A stretch of DNA of 64,000 bases from Isoetes taiwanensis. Lineage: Eukaryota; Streptophyta; Lycopodiopsida; Isoetales; Isoetaceae. The notes under the pieces are model-generated. The model was not told where the DNA came from and made no database searches. It worked only from the letters and a program-made list of their open reading frames with translations. Of the stretch, positions 11,601-20,501 are shown piece by piece; positions within the stretch are counted from its first letter, which is position 1, and each line of letters starts with the position of its first letter. The translations under genes and the position numbers were made by a program. The stretch lies in assembly GCA_021234155.1 (NCBI GenBank), contig JAJEKV010000014.1:5597563-5661562 (forward strand), given 5' to 3'.

Positions 11601-12841
11601 AAATTCATCCATTCTTCTGCCGCCACACTAGAGGTATCATCCCTATATGGAGGTATTAATAACTTATCATAACCTTCATTTTCTACCTGCATTAGTGCTG
11701 CCTCATAATCGCTAGGATCTGACATACAATCCTCCTCTTCTCCTTCCGAAGAACTCGTACTACTTCCATGATCATCTTCTGTTGGTTTTGGCTTAAGGTG
11801 TACCTGAATTTTAACAGAAAAATTACCATCTCCAATGTGCAAGTACCCTGTTGACCAGTCATGTTTGGCACGAGCTTGCAATAACCATGGCCTACCTAAC
11901 AGTAAGGGATAAGTGAAATCACCATGCGTCATCTGCAAGACTACATAATCAACAAAGAAAGTAATACCAGCTATTTTAGTTTTTATTCCTGTAACAATTC
12001 CCAGTGGTTTTACTCTTCTTTGGTCAGCCATCCTTACTACAAAGTGCACTGGAGTAGGTTCCGATAATCCCAACTTCTTCAACATTGATTCTGGCATAAT
12101 ATTAACTCCTGACCCGCCATCGATGGTACAATTACAAATTAGTTGCTCATTAATTTCTGCATCTAAACAGGGAGAACTCATATCAGCAATTATAGGCCAA
12201 GCAGAATTAACCACGACTTCCTTATGCGTCTTCATAGCCGCCATTAACACCTTCCTACAACTCGGCGCAAGCTCCAACAATTGACCAAAAGTAATAGAAG
12301 GCTGCTGCTTATCTAAATCAGTAAGGATATCATATGGTTTCTCCTGTTCCAGATTTAACACTCTTTTAAACTTATGTTTCTTCTCTCTACTCACATGTTT
12401 CTTTGGCATGGACAACTCGTCATCGATGATTCGCTGCACCACGCTAGGTTGAGGCAGATCCTCCTCATTCTCAAACAATATTTGAGTATCTAAGTCCTCC
12501 TCTTGATTTTCCACTGCGTGATTCGAATCTGCACCTGTAGCTTGAATCCCGGATGTACATGCTGCTTTTGAGACACCCCCATTGAAATCCTCCGTTTTAT
12601 TTCTTCGTTCCCAAGCTTGTCTTCTAGTCTCCACTTGATATGCTGATGCTTCTGGGTTAGTAACAAAAACTGCCCCTGTGTCTATTATTGGCTCCTTCCC
12701 TTTATATTCTACATTTTTCTTCACTGGTGGTAGCCTATGAGGGCAATTATCTTGTGTATGTAGACCTTGGGTTTGACAAATACCACATATAGGCTGATAG
12801 CCTCTTTGGGTTTCTGAGGGTTTTGGACAAAGGAGTTGCAA
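8612..12841 (-). CDS. pol: Pol polyprotein (protease, RT, RNase H, integrase)
   Basis: An open frame of 1409 codons without interruption. Near residue 239 is a retroviral-type aspartic protease motif, here IDGGSGVNIMP, with DGG instead of the usual D(T/S)G. The reverse transcriptase carries FLDDF near residue 695, the plant gypsy version of the YxDD box. RNase H begins around the VDASG motif near 842. The integrase has an HHCC zinc-binding region from about 1047, then the catalytic triad D (GIDFVGP, about 1118), D (VSDRG, about 1180) and E (GQVERTN, about 1216). No chromodomain follows. A zinc-knuckle-like CX2CX5HX4C near residues 20-35 shows that the frame begins inside the end of Gag. The frame overlaps the gag ORF by about 95 bp, as expected if it is made by frameshifting. 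It may well encode active enzymes. Confidence 0.95.
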   Translation of the reverse strand: MQLLCPKPSETQRGYQPICGICQTQGLHTQDNCPHRLPPVKKNVEYKGKEPIIDTGAVFVTNPEASAYQVETRRQAWERRNKTEDFNGGVSKAACTSGIQATGADSNHAVENQEEDLDTQILFENEEDLPQPSVVQRIIDDELSMPKKHVSREKKHKFKRVLNLEQEKPYDILTDLDKQQPSITFGQLLELAPSCRKVLMAAMKTHKEVVVNSAWPIIADMSSPCLDAEINEQLICNCTIDGGSGVNIMPESMLKKLGLSEPTPVHFVVRMADQRRVKPLGIVTGIKTKIAGITFFVDYVVLQMTHGDFTYPLLLGRPWLLQARAKHDWSTGYLHIGDGNFSVKIQVHLKPKPTEDDHGSSTSSSEGEEEDCMSDPSDYEAALMQVENEGYDKLLIPPYRDDTSSVAAEEWMNLPMEVGCEAITVEQTLEDIMEEEDYPSHFSRYETSESKLREIPANQLSGEFQEMLRLPTLQEVNLGTLEVPKTVKIGAQLVGEERELYVHLLEEYRDIFAWSYQDLRGISPELCMHRIVLKEDARPVRQRPYKMNPHYSNLVKQEIDNMVDAGFIVPVDNSEWLSPIVIVPKKNLSLRVCVDYRSLNAVTIKDGFPVPFTDSVLDSVAGHELYSFLDGFSGYNQVSIDPRDMGKTTFVTEWGCFMYRVMPFGLCNAPATFGVLWTKTAFKEYLREFMETFLDDFFVFSTVLTHRSCLRKCFARCRQYGISLNPLKCALAVTHGILLGRIVSREGLAIDPAKVGVILALEPPKNVKQLQAFLGHVGYHRRFIRHYADKAVPLTSLLKQGTEYKWTVACEDAFNALKDALVTAPILKFPNWNIEFHIHVDASGFAIGSILTQMQEDGWDHPIYYASRQLSKAEQNYSTTEREGLGMIYSVQKYRHYLLGKEFVFFVDHQALKYLILKPCRTGRVARWLLILQEFQFRVVVKPGKSHFAADHLSRIVDVEAEKGVDDDLPDTNLFTITAIPDWYCEIADFLATREFSEDMKPAERKRLVMQSRTFTLLAGTLYKIGKDDVLRRCVFSHEVPTIIASCHDAPAGGHFATEITARKVLQAGYWWPTLYKDVADYVKNCDPCQRIGRPTRRDFMPLNPILPILPFEKWGIDFVGPINPPAWQTRNEYILVCTDYVTKWAEAKALRYDNAASVASFLYENVIIRFGCPIELVSDRGRHFLNEVIAALTERYGISHRKSTPYHPQANGQVERTNKTLCNIITKICNANRTDWDKRLLDALWAYRIAYKVTTRATPFMLVYGQEAILPIELEIPSLRVAVQQKLDENGSLKVRLEQLGRLDEVRLHAFMAREALQSQRKKWYDRHIRFKEFRQNDLVLLYDSKHWKRPGKLRMRWTGPYQVKQILSNGSVVLQDLAGYELPTRINGSRLKLYHTQTVLEPLPNGL

Positions 12842-13961
12842 TATGCCCTAGTTCTCCACACCTATAGCATTGAGGAGGTCCTCTTCTAAGTACTTGGGGC
12901 CTAGGATCTCTACTAATAGGTTGTGGTACTGCAGTGTAGACAGCAGCATCATACATAGGTTGTGCTTGATACCCTGAATATTGAGGAGAGGTAACGACTT
13001 GAGTTTGGGGTCTTGTCAACCCAATTCCCATTCCTGGACGTAAATGAAAACACTCCTCTGTCCTATGGTTGGTTTTCCCACAGTTCTGACAAGGAGGAGG
13101 TCTGAAACCAGCAGGTTTAAAATCAGCAGGCGTTGGACATTCGTTTGGAAGGTGGCCATAACCTTTGCATTTAATGCACCACATGTTTGACCTCTCCTTA
13201 GAAATTTGAGGCTTGGATTCTAGCCCCTTCACCCAATTTAACTGCAATTCTGTCATTTGCTTGGTCAGGGTTTCAACTAAATCCTCCTTGACTTTAGCAA
13301 TTTTGGCATCCACTGATAGTTCAGGTCCTGTCATTGGCATCGCTGGCTGAGGCATAATAGAGGCTCCTGCTTGTGTTTTGCTGTAGTCCAAAGTACCCAT
13401 AGCAGAAGGGAACATATTAAAAGGCATATTGACGAGCGGATTTACCTCTGTTATAGATGGAAACATTGGTGCAGCTGAAGCAACAACTGGTGCCACTCCT
13501 CCCAACACGGATGGTAGAGCCATTCCTGGATGATAATAACGTGCCATTCCAATTTTTGCTTGCTCCCAACTTGATGCTATCATAATGGCTGCTTCTAAAG
13601 TACTTGGAGTCTGCCCCTTCGTAAAAAAACCAATGTCAGGAGGCAGTCCATTAGTAAAATACCTTACTTGATCCTCTGCAGAAGGCGTGGGATCTTTCTT
13701 TGCCACCAATCTCCTAAATCGAATGACATAACTTTGCAAACTTTCTCCAGGTAAGAGTTTGATATAATTTAATTCATCACTCACCCTTTGCGCAAAACCT
13801 ACGGGCCTGAATGCATTTAAAAACCCCTTCCTTAGCTCATCCCAACTTACGAATGGTGTAACATCCTTAGCGGCTCTGTACCACTCTACTGCACCATCTT
13901 GTAAAGTTGCTGGAAATAGCGTAGAATCGCCAAAGATTGCCATCCTCCTGGTTCGCCTCAC
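12747..13961 (-). CDS. gag: Gag, central and C-terminal part with zinc knuckles
   Basis: The N-terminal part fits the retrotransposon gag capsid domain (ATLQDGAVEWYRA, then a WDELRKGFLNAF-like stretch). It is followed by a proline-rich linker and CCHC zinc knuckles: CIKCKGYGHLPNEC near residues 261-275, CQNCGKTNHRTEEC near 291-304, and the start of a third (CYRCGELGH) near 363. The frame leaves the third knuckle just before completing it, and the pol frame picks up the rest. That points to a frameshift point, natural or mutational, at about 12840. The beginning of Gag lies in another frame (13867-14346). Capsid formation and RNA packaging are the expected roles. Confidence 0.9.
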   Translation of the reverse strand: MRRTRRMAIFGDSTLFPATLQDGAVEWYRAAKDVTPFVSWDELRKGFLNAFRPVGFAQRVSDELNYIKLLPGESLQSYVIRFRRLVAKKDPTPSAEDQVRYFTNGLPPDIGFFTKGQTPSTLEAAIMIASSWEQAKIGMARYYHPGMALPSVLGGVAPVVASAAPMFPSITEVNPLVNMPFNMFPSAMGTLDYSKTQAGASIMPQPAMPMTGPELSVDAKIAKVKEDLVETLTKQMTELQLNWVKGLESKPQISKERSNMWCIKCKGYGHLPNECPTPADFKPAGFRPPPCQNCGKTNHRTEECFHLRPGMGIGLTRPQTQVVTSPQYSGYQAQPMYDAAVYTAVPQPISRDPRPQVLRRGPPQCYRCGELGHIATPLSKTLRNPKRLSAYMWYLSNPRSTYTR

Positions 13962-14346
13962 TTATGGTCAAAAATGCCTGCACATGTGAATCAGCGTCTA
14001 TACCTCCTAAGGCAGAAAATTTTGGGTATCTCATTTTCGTTGGCACTGCCATGCTAGTATTTATTGGTTCTGATATAGTGGGTAAAGAAATAGAACACAA
14101 CGTACTAGGCTCTAAGTCAATATTAAACTCTACCTCTGGTTGCTTGCTCTCAGGACTTGGTGTACCTGCAACTGGATGCAATCTCACACTTGTGTGCTGC
14201 TCAACTACTAATGGAGGATGCTCTAAAGATCTCCATAATTTTTCCTTCAATGCACTTCTTTCTTCTCTTTCCTTTGCTCTCAAATTCCGCTCCTCTTGTT
14301 GAAGTCTCTTAATCTCTTCACTTTTCTCTCTTGTTGTAAAATTCAT
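13867..14346 (-). CDS. gag: Gag, N-terminal part (frame-shifted from the rest)
   Basis: 159 codons beginning MNFTTREKSEEIKRLQQ, an acidic/basic coiled-coil-like start, and running into a segment just before the capsid motif. The capsid continues in a different frame from about 13940, so at least one indel separates the two parts in this copy. The start codon is 62 bp inside the 5' LTR boundary, the usual place for gag. The protein by itself would be truncated. Confidence 0.8.
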   Translation of the reverse strand: MNFTTREKSEEIKRLQQEERNLRAKEREERSALKEKLWRSLEHPPLVVEQHTSVRLHPVAGTPSPESKQPEVEFNIDLEPSTLCSISLPTISEPINTSMAVPTKMRYPKFSALGGIDADSHVQAFLTISEANQEDGNLWRFYAISSNFTRWCSRVVQSR

Positions 14347-14386
14347 TCACCAGCACTAGTAACCTATAAGCGATTGCCCAATGTTT

Positions 14387-14402
14387 CTCGGAATGCCCCC
14401 CA
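14387..14402 (-). other. Candidate primer binding site of gypsy element 1
   Basis: A few bases inside the 5' LTR the minus strand reads TGGGGGGCATTCCGAG. It starts with TGG, the complement of the tRNA CCA end. I could not match it to a specific tRNA from memory, so the call is weak. Confidence 0.3.
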
Positions 14403-15579
14403 AAAACATGTCGACAAGGCACGAAACCCAAGCCAACAACACAAGTCTAATGGGCAAAGCTAAAGGTAGAAGATGGTGGTCAAATGATTGCGTACTCTCT
14501 GCAAATGCACAGCTGAAATACTCCTCTTTAGACAATATACAATGACAGAAAACAGATCCGATGAATACTTGTGCCCTGAAGTACCTTAGAACTCAAACTC
14601 AGAATTTTTTCTAGGCTCAAATCAGCAACTTACACATTTTTATCACACAACATTTAAACAAATATCAGATTTTTAATGCCATCCTAGTTCAAACTTAATG
14701 CCTATGATGGAAAGAAAGAGCAAGACACTGATGATCAACATTCAATAGAATTAATTGACACAATTTCAACCCGCTAGAACATTTATTTTTTCAGAGAATA
14801 AATTTCATCTTTCTCAGCCCATCCACAGTGCATGTACTTGAATCCATTCACATCCACTTTAAAAATTGTGAAAACTCTTTTAAATTAATAATGCCATTCA
14901 GTTCACAAACATAATCAGCACAATAGTTATGCTTGTCTTCCCATACAGTCATTCATCTACTGAATTTCTTGCAACAGTAAAACATTAATTTCTTGCAACA
15001 GTAAAACATTACAGACCTTCTTCTCTATTCTTCAAGTTCTCTTCCCTACTGACCTCTCAGGCTGGGCAGCTTCCTGCTCCTCCAAAACGACCTGGGTCCC
15101 CCTTTTCCTTCTCCAAATCTGCCTTAAAAAACCTCCACGACCTTCCTCCTTCTCTCTTCTGCTCCAAATCGGCTGCTCCTCTTCCATTTTTGGCTGCTCC
15201 TCTTCCATTTTTGGCTCACATCTTCCATTTCCGGCTCACCTCTTCCAAAAACGTGGGAAATGACCTAATTTAGACCTTAGACTTCAAAAAAATTGGCCCT
15301 TTGGATTTCCCATGGTTCTGCTCCTTTTCCATGTTGCATGTGGGTTGCATGCATCTCCTAGGTAGTGTACATATCAACATGAATGCTTCCAAGCATTACA
15401 GCTACTTGAAGCCCCCTTTTTTTCAACCTGCTCATGGATTCTCATACCATAATCTATAGCTCCTATGCTGCCGCGTGATCAGAAAATGCTTAAAAATGCG
15501 ACCTTGTCTGCTGCATTTTTCCATGTTGCATTATCTCAAAAATATCTAGAGCATATATGAAGCACCTGTACCTCTTGTG

Positions 15580-15978
15580 GGTTAACACACAAACCATTAC
15601 ATCCAGGACTCTAAAATTAAATCCCCCTTGAAACCCCCTTTGGTTTGGGTGCATATTCACACGGGGGGTGACTCCGGGCAACGAGAGCTGTTGGATAGGC
15701 ATATTCACCCCTTATTCCTTAATCTACACCGTACGTAAAGTTCCTCATTTGTGGGGTATGCAAGTACAAAATTTGCTATACTGTATAACAAGATTCACAA
15801 AATACTATAAGATTTCAAGCGGAATACTATATGGTGTTGATTTCGTACGTGCAAAATACAATTATGAGGGCTCTCGCTGCCCTACGTCACCCCCCGTGTG
15901 AATATGCACCCAAACCAAAGGGGGTTTCAAGGGGGATTTAATTTTAGAGTCCTGGATGTAATGGTTTGTGTGTTAACC
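15580..15978. mobile_element. Foldback/MITE-like element with 93-bp terminal inverted repeats
   Basis: The first 93 bp (15580-15672, beginning GGTTAACACACAAACC) and the last 93 bp (15886-15978) are inverted copies that appear perfect by eye. They enclose about 213 bp of unrelated sequence. The outermost bases contain TTAA on both sides, which would fit a TTAA-inserting (piggyBac-like) MITE, but no other target duplication could be shown. It sits at the very left edge of the insertion in the LTR. Confidence 0.85.
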
Positions 15979-18353
15979 TAAAAATTTTTTGGCCCCTTCG
16001 GGGCCTTAAGAATTGATGAACGAAGTAGAAAATATTTGTAATGATATTATAGACTATTAAAAACATTTTATTGATATCTATTTATTTAAAAATTTAAAAT
16101 AGCAAAAAGAAATAGAAACCATGATATAAAATTTAAAGGCTTCAATATTGTAGCGATGTAACATGTGATAATGTTGTTTGATGCAATAGTGGGACCGCTA
16201 ATAAGCATGATGCTCATAATAATGGTGGTGTCATATTCATCGAACATGGATCCAACCGTGAAGGTAGAGCTAGAGCAAGATAGAGTATCATCCTTGTCAT
16301 TGGAGCTGTGAGGATGTTAAAATCTCTTGGAAGACGTATTTGAAAATCCATTTGGCAAAAAGCCATAATAGTTTATGTTCCAACTGTAACCAAGTCCGCA
16401 GAACAAAGGCATCATTCCATGCTTACTCCCAAGTTTGTGTTTCGAATATCATTTGACAAGACGGAAGGTGTATAGTCATACAGGATGAAAGGCATGTTCA
16501 AAATAATGGACCAAATGCTCCAATCCGTGCAGCAGCACTAATATAAATTCCATATGGGCCATAGATAGTTGGGTATGCTGATTTCAGCGATAAGTTCAAA
16601 TTCTCCTGCATAGTATCCAATGGGATATTTTAATATCAAGTATGTTGCAACAAGCTTGGCTTCATCTTTCACACTTTATTCGTTTATCAACCTGTAAAAG
16701 CAGCAAATCCATGTCAACATATGCTGCTTTTAAGTTTATTATCATCTACGAAATTCTTTCAAGACAGAATGCTTGACAGGCAAGAATATTTAGACAAAAA
16801 TGAACTTTAAATACTCAAAAAAGTCATGAAAACCAAAGACTTTAGGTATTCTTCAGCAGATAAGAATTTTTAACCATGAAGCACACAAATACTAAGAATG
16901 CAATAAAAATCTTATGTACCTTTAACCTGATTGCAACTTCCACAATTATTAAGGCGGAATATAGAATGGCAAAACCATGTTATTTTGTTCTAAACCCAGG
17001 TTTCTTTGCAACTTGGAGCTACACCAATAGAATAAACACCATGGTGTGTTGCATGAAGTATATTCTTATACACCTGTTATATTCCGAACCTTCCAAACCT
17101 TCGATCTAAATTGAAGGAAAAAAAACCATTGTTCACTTCAATGCAACCTTCTGATACCTATGCAAGTATGATGTTATTGACTGGGGCATAAGATGGAGTA
17201 ACACTGCCCTGCCTCCTTATAGTTTGCATCAGAGGGTTCATCCTCCCCAATAATTTCTATGCAATTCTGCAATGCAGCGGATTTTTAAAACAATAATTTA
17301 CATGAAAACAAACAGACATTGCTGGAGGGCAATACATACCTGCACGTGAATAGAACTTAGCTCTGGAATCCCTATCTGTGACACAGCCAGTGCCCCAAAG
17401 TAATTTCCCAGCAAAGAGGCTTTCTCAATAGATAACCCTTTTTGCAATCCCACTGCAAAGCCTCCTAAAAAACTATCCCCTGCACCTGTCGGATCAACTT
17501 CCTTTGCAGCAAGGGCAGGAACTCTAATTTCTCCATCTTTCCAGTAAACATTGCAGCTTGGAGAGATCAATGGAGTTGACAGTCAAACTACTCCGTTTGC
17601 AATTTGGGCTGAACAAAATGGAGCGGTTTCACAGCAAACTATGCAGGTACAACCTTGAAAGCAAATCAATGCTGACCCATGAAGAAAACAGAACCCAGAC
17701 AGAGAATGCTTCAGCACCTGCATACCTCTGTCCTGACCCATGAAGAAAAAACTCTGCAGAAAATATACCTGAATGGAAAATAAATGGGAGGACTGACAGG
17801 CTTGAGGCAAGAAACAACCCAACTACTGGCCGACCCCTTTGGACCCAAAAACACCCGCTAAGAACTCTGCAGAATTGATGCTTCAGGAATCGGATAAGAC
17901 CTTCTGCAATAAAATTGCCAGAATCTTCAACGGCAAAACCACTCTTCTCCCTAGCACAGTTTCGCAGCCCTCTTCAGTCTTCTGCTAGATCTTCAAGCCG
18001 AATGTCAAATCTTGAAGCCGAATGCTGAATCTTGAAGCATGTTCGAACCCTTCAGCATTGTATTGCTAGATTAGTTTTCGATTCTTGCCCTAAAAGAACC
18101 CTAAAACAGGATGGCACGATGCTTGCATGCAAAACTCTGAAAATGGCAACTATAAAATAAAAAGAGGGCTTTTGTTGTGAGCCCTTGGATATTGGACTAT
18201 TGAAAAAAAAAAGCTAAATCGACGACTAAGAAATGGTGCACTCTAGATGTACGCATTAGTACATCCATTCGAATACGCCATGAAATCTTAGGAAAACCTT
18301 TGTGAAAAGCGTATAAAAACACAAAGAAAACCCCCTGTTATTCTGCTACATAT
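15584..18353. mobile_element. 2.77-kb insertion in the LTR carrying a captured gene fragment
   Basis: Its edges are defined by the intact sister LTR. The insert begins with the 93-bp-TIR element and carries two exons of a PfkB-type kinase on the minus strand. The rest is unrecognised: AT-rich sequence with a short hairpin 'GGCCCCTTCGGGGCC' at about 15991. No transposase, long terminal repeat of the whole insert, or clear target duplication was found. About 22 bp of the target is missing or altered. It could be two successive insertions, a Helitron-like capture, or DNA used to repair a break. Confidence 0.7.
17200..17575 (-). pseudogene. PfkB-family (inositol 3-kinase-like) gene fragment
   Basis: The minus-strand exon from about 17575 to 17340 encodes a segment with VDPTGAGDSFLGGFAVGLQ, the PfkB carbohydrate-kinase signature with the catalytic aspartate of the GAGD loop. 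It is followed by LLGNYFGALAVSQIGIP, which resembles plant inositol 3-kinases. The exon ends at a perfect donor (CAG/GTATGT at 17340/17339). A second short exon with acceptor TTGCAG starts at 17266 and reads IIGEDEPSDAN. Upstream of about 17575 the similarity stops in unrelated sequence, so this is a DNA-level fragment with its intron, not a processed copy. It lies inside the insertion in the gypsy LTR and is probably captured host sequence. Confidence 0.75.
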
Positions 18354-18548
18354 AAGGTGCTAAAAATTAGTCACGCTAGCATTTGATCTTAGGCACCACA
18401 ACCAAGCTGGCAACACTGGTCAAAATATCAAAGACTTGCCATAAAATAAAGTTCTGCTCCATTTGAATGCATAGAAACGTCACAACACCATCTTTTTATA
18501 ATGACTTTGTTAAAAAGTTTGTTTGCGCAATGGTTTGACCGCACAACA

Positions 18549-18553
18549 GAGGT
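18549..18553. repeat. Right target site duplication GAGGT
   Basis: Matches 5698-5702 on the other side of gypsy element 1. Confidence 0.92.
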
Positions 18554-18960
18554 CATGTCGGTAGTTCTTGCTATCCTCAAACAAGGTCCATAGCATGAAA
18601 ATACGATCAATGTGGAATGTCGGGAATTGAATCCTGCCTGCATGAAAACTTGCATCTCTGCCTCCTTCACCCATATCGTCAGTTGTTGCTTAAGAATGTC
18701 GGCCATCAGTTTTACAAAGAGCGAACTGACTATGCTGTAATTGGTTAGGTTGTGTGGAGCCTGCTTTATAGATGGAAACTACGCTGCTAGTGGTCCACTG
18801 TTGGAGAAATCCTTCATGTAATGCCCTGTTGAATAGTGCCGTCAGGATGGACTCTGGGGGATTCACTTCCTTCAAAAGGAATAGGGCGGTAACAAAAACC
18901 CCTATATATGCCATTTCTTTAATAAAAACCCCTAGCATACAAATTTTGAATTGTGCCACA
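18549..18960 (-). pseudogene. LINE reverse transcriptase fragment (N-terminal piece)
   Basis: The minus strand encodes, in two frames, ALFNRALHEGFLQQWTTSSV..IYKAGSTQPN, then LKQQLTIWVKEAEMQVFMQAGFNSRHST. These match the reverse transcriptase blocks that usually read WT...V.I.K.GD..P.NYR.I and ..QAGFR...ST. At least one frameshift is present. The sequence stops at the gypsy target duplication and continues on the other side of the element at 5702 with the FIDF.KAFD block. It is an old, dead LINE. Confidence 0.8.
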
Positions 18961-20501
18961 TGTATATTCCCTTCAAGTTTTGTAGGTCAATTCCTCATAA
19001 AAGAACTCCTATAGAACGTTATCTAAACATATATAAATATTATACAATGATTCTTCGGCATATTCGTGTATCGGGGCACTTATCCGGACCGTCCCCTTCT
19101 TCATCGGCTGTTGGTTGCGATTCACTTGGAAGTCACCGTCGAGTTTTCGTGTGGTTGAAGCAAGCGGTCAGAAAGCTTTGTTTTGAAGTAAAGGATGCGA
19201 CGCTGCCCTTTTTTTCGAGAGATTTGTGCACCAGAATCAGAGATTTGTGCATCGAAATGAGACGGCGATGCCATTTCGATGTGGAGCATCCCGGCTATGG
19301 TTCCGTCGTGCTGCCTATGCTTGGAATCGATCATTCTTTTGATTTTGAACTCAGAACAAATTATTTTGGTTCATCATCTACTGTTTGATTCTGCCGACGG
19401 TGTCTCCTTCTTTCCATTTTCACGCGTCCATCGATTTATAGCGAAGGCTTCTTGCTCCGGTGGATAGGGGGGTTTAGGGTTTCTGGGAGTTTCTATCTTC
19501 TCCAGAGAAGTCGGTTCTTATCACAGAAGGCTCTAGTTTGATCCTTTAGTGAGTCCGGTAGTCTGTAGATGTATTCGATTCTGAGTTTGAGATCTGGCCA
19601 CCCTTCATTATGCTTTGCTTTGAAGCAAGCGAGCGATTCTTCACAGAAAACTTTGCTTTGAAGCAAAGGATGCAATGGTACTAAGTCATAGCATGAATAG
19701 CAGAAATAGACAGCGATCGCATCTAAAAATGCGATTGCATCTAAAAATATTGATATTTTTGCGGCAAATAGCTGAATCTTCGAGCTGGATTTCTTGGCGT
19801 TCAAGAAGAACTGGATACCAAATAAGCATGGTCGGATCGAGGCTTTACCTCCAGTGGCAGATTGCGTGAGCAGAAATCGTGGACATAACCATATCTAGAA
19901 GACTCTTCGAAATTTGGTAGGGTTTAAGGCATCGGCATAGCCATAGCTAACCATAGCAACATGGTTGGATGCGAGGGCTTCAACTCCAAGTGACAGGTTG
20001 CATGAGCTGAATCACCGGCATAGCCTTTGCTTCCCAGAATAACATTTGCATTTGCAGGTCCGATTCCTGGGAATCTATTCCGCGATCTCCTGCCATCTCT
20101 TGGCAAGGCTACTGGCTTATCACATGTAAGCTCCCTCTTTCCAGTTTTTAGAATGTAACTTAATCTCTAGTCATGGCTGTGTCTTGGCCCTTCCTCTTTT
20201 TGTAGCATGGGAGCAGATATTGGATCGAGCGCTATTGCAATTTGTTTGTGCTGGAAAATTTTTCCTAGAATGTGAAGGTTTGTTTCTATGCGTCACTTGC
20301 TATATTGGAATTTTTTAGGTTCTGGCCCACTTCTTGATCTGTGCACAAATGTAGAGATTGCTCAATGGAGTGCAAATGGAGTTAAAACTATCTAGCAAGC
20401 AACAACGATACTTCTTCTACATTCCAATATTTCTGAACATTTTGCCTTTTTCTTTTTACTGATCTTTTGTTCCCTGTTTTTTAACAGAGAACCAAGCTCT
20501 G
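18961..20501. other. No gene recognised
   Basis: Contains a plus-strand open frame of 145 codons at 18951-19388 without a recognisable domain. There are small direct repeats, for example 'GCATCTAAAAAT' twice at about 19710-19750 and 'TTTGCTTTGAAGCAA' variants at about 19610-19670. No splice-site chain was established. Confidence 0.35.

Larger units (their letters stand above)
5703..18548 (-). mobile_element. Ty3/gypsy LTR retrotransposon 1 (non-chromodomain, Tat/Athila-like)
   Basis: Complete element on the minus strand: LTR, gag, protease, reverse transcriptase, RNase H, integrase, LTR, bounded by 5-bp duplications GAGGT. The order RT-RNaseH-integrase identifies Ty3/gypsy. The integrase lacks a visible chromodomain, and the 1.5-kb non-coding stretch after pol recalls Tat/Athila-type elements. 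By eye I count about four substitutions over roughly 1.36 kb of aligned LTR, so insertion was recent. It landed in an older LINE reverse transcriptase. Its 5' LTR (on the right) was later broken by a 2.8-kb insertion. Pol is uninterrupted; gag is read in more than one frame. Confidence 0.95.
14409..18548 (-). repeat. 5' LTR of gypsy element 1, interrupted
   Basis: 14409-15583 aligns base for base with 5703-6877. The LTR resumes at about 18354 ('AAGGTGCTAAAAATTAG') and ends at 18548. About 22 bp of LTR (6878-6899) is missing or altered at the junction. The 2.77 kb in between is foreign, so the element can no longer be transcribed normally from this LTR. Confidence 0.92.

Noticed and set aside
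13937-14302. Plus-strand ORF of 121 codons
   Set aside because: It is antisense to gag of gypsy element 1 and shows no coding features of its own.
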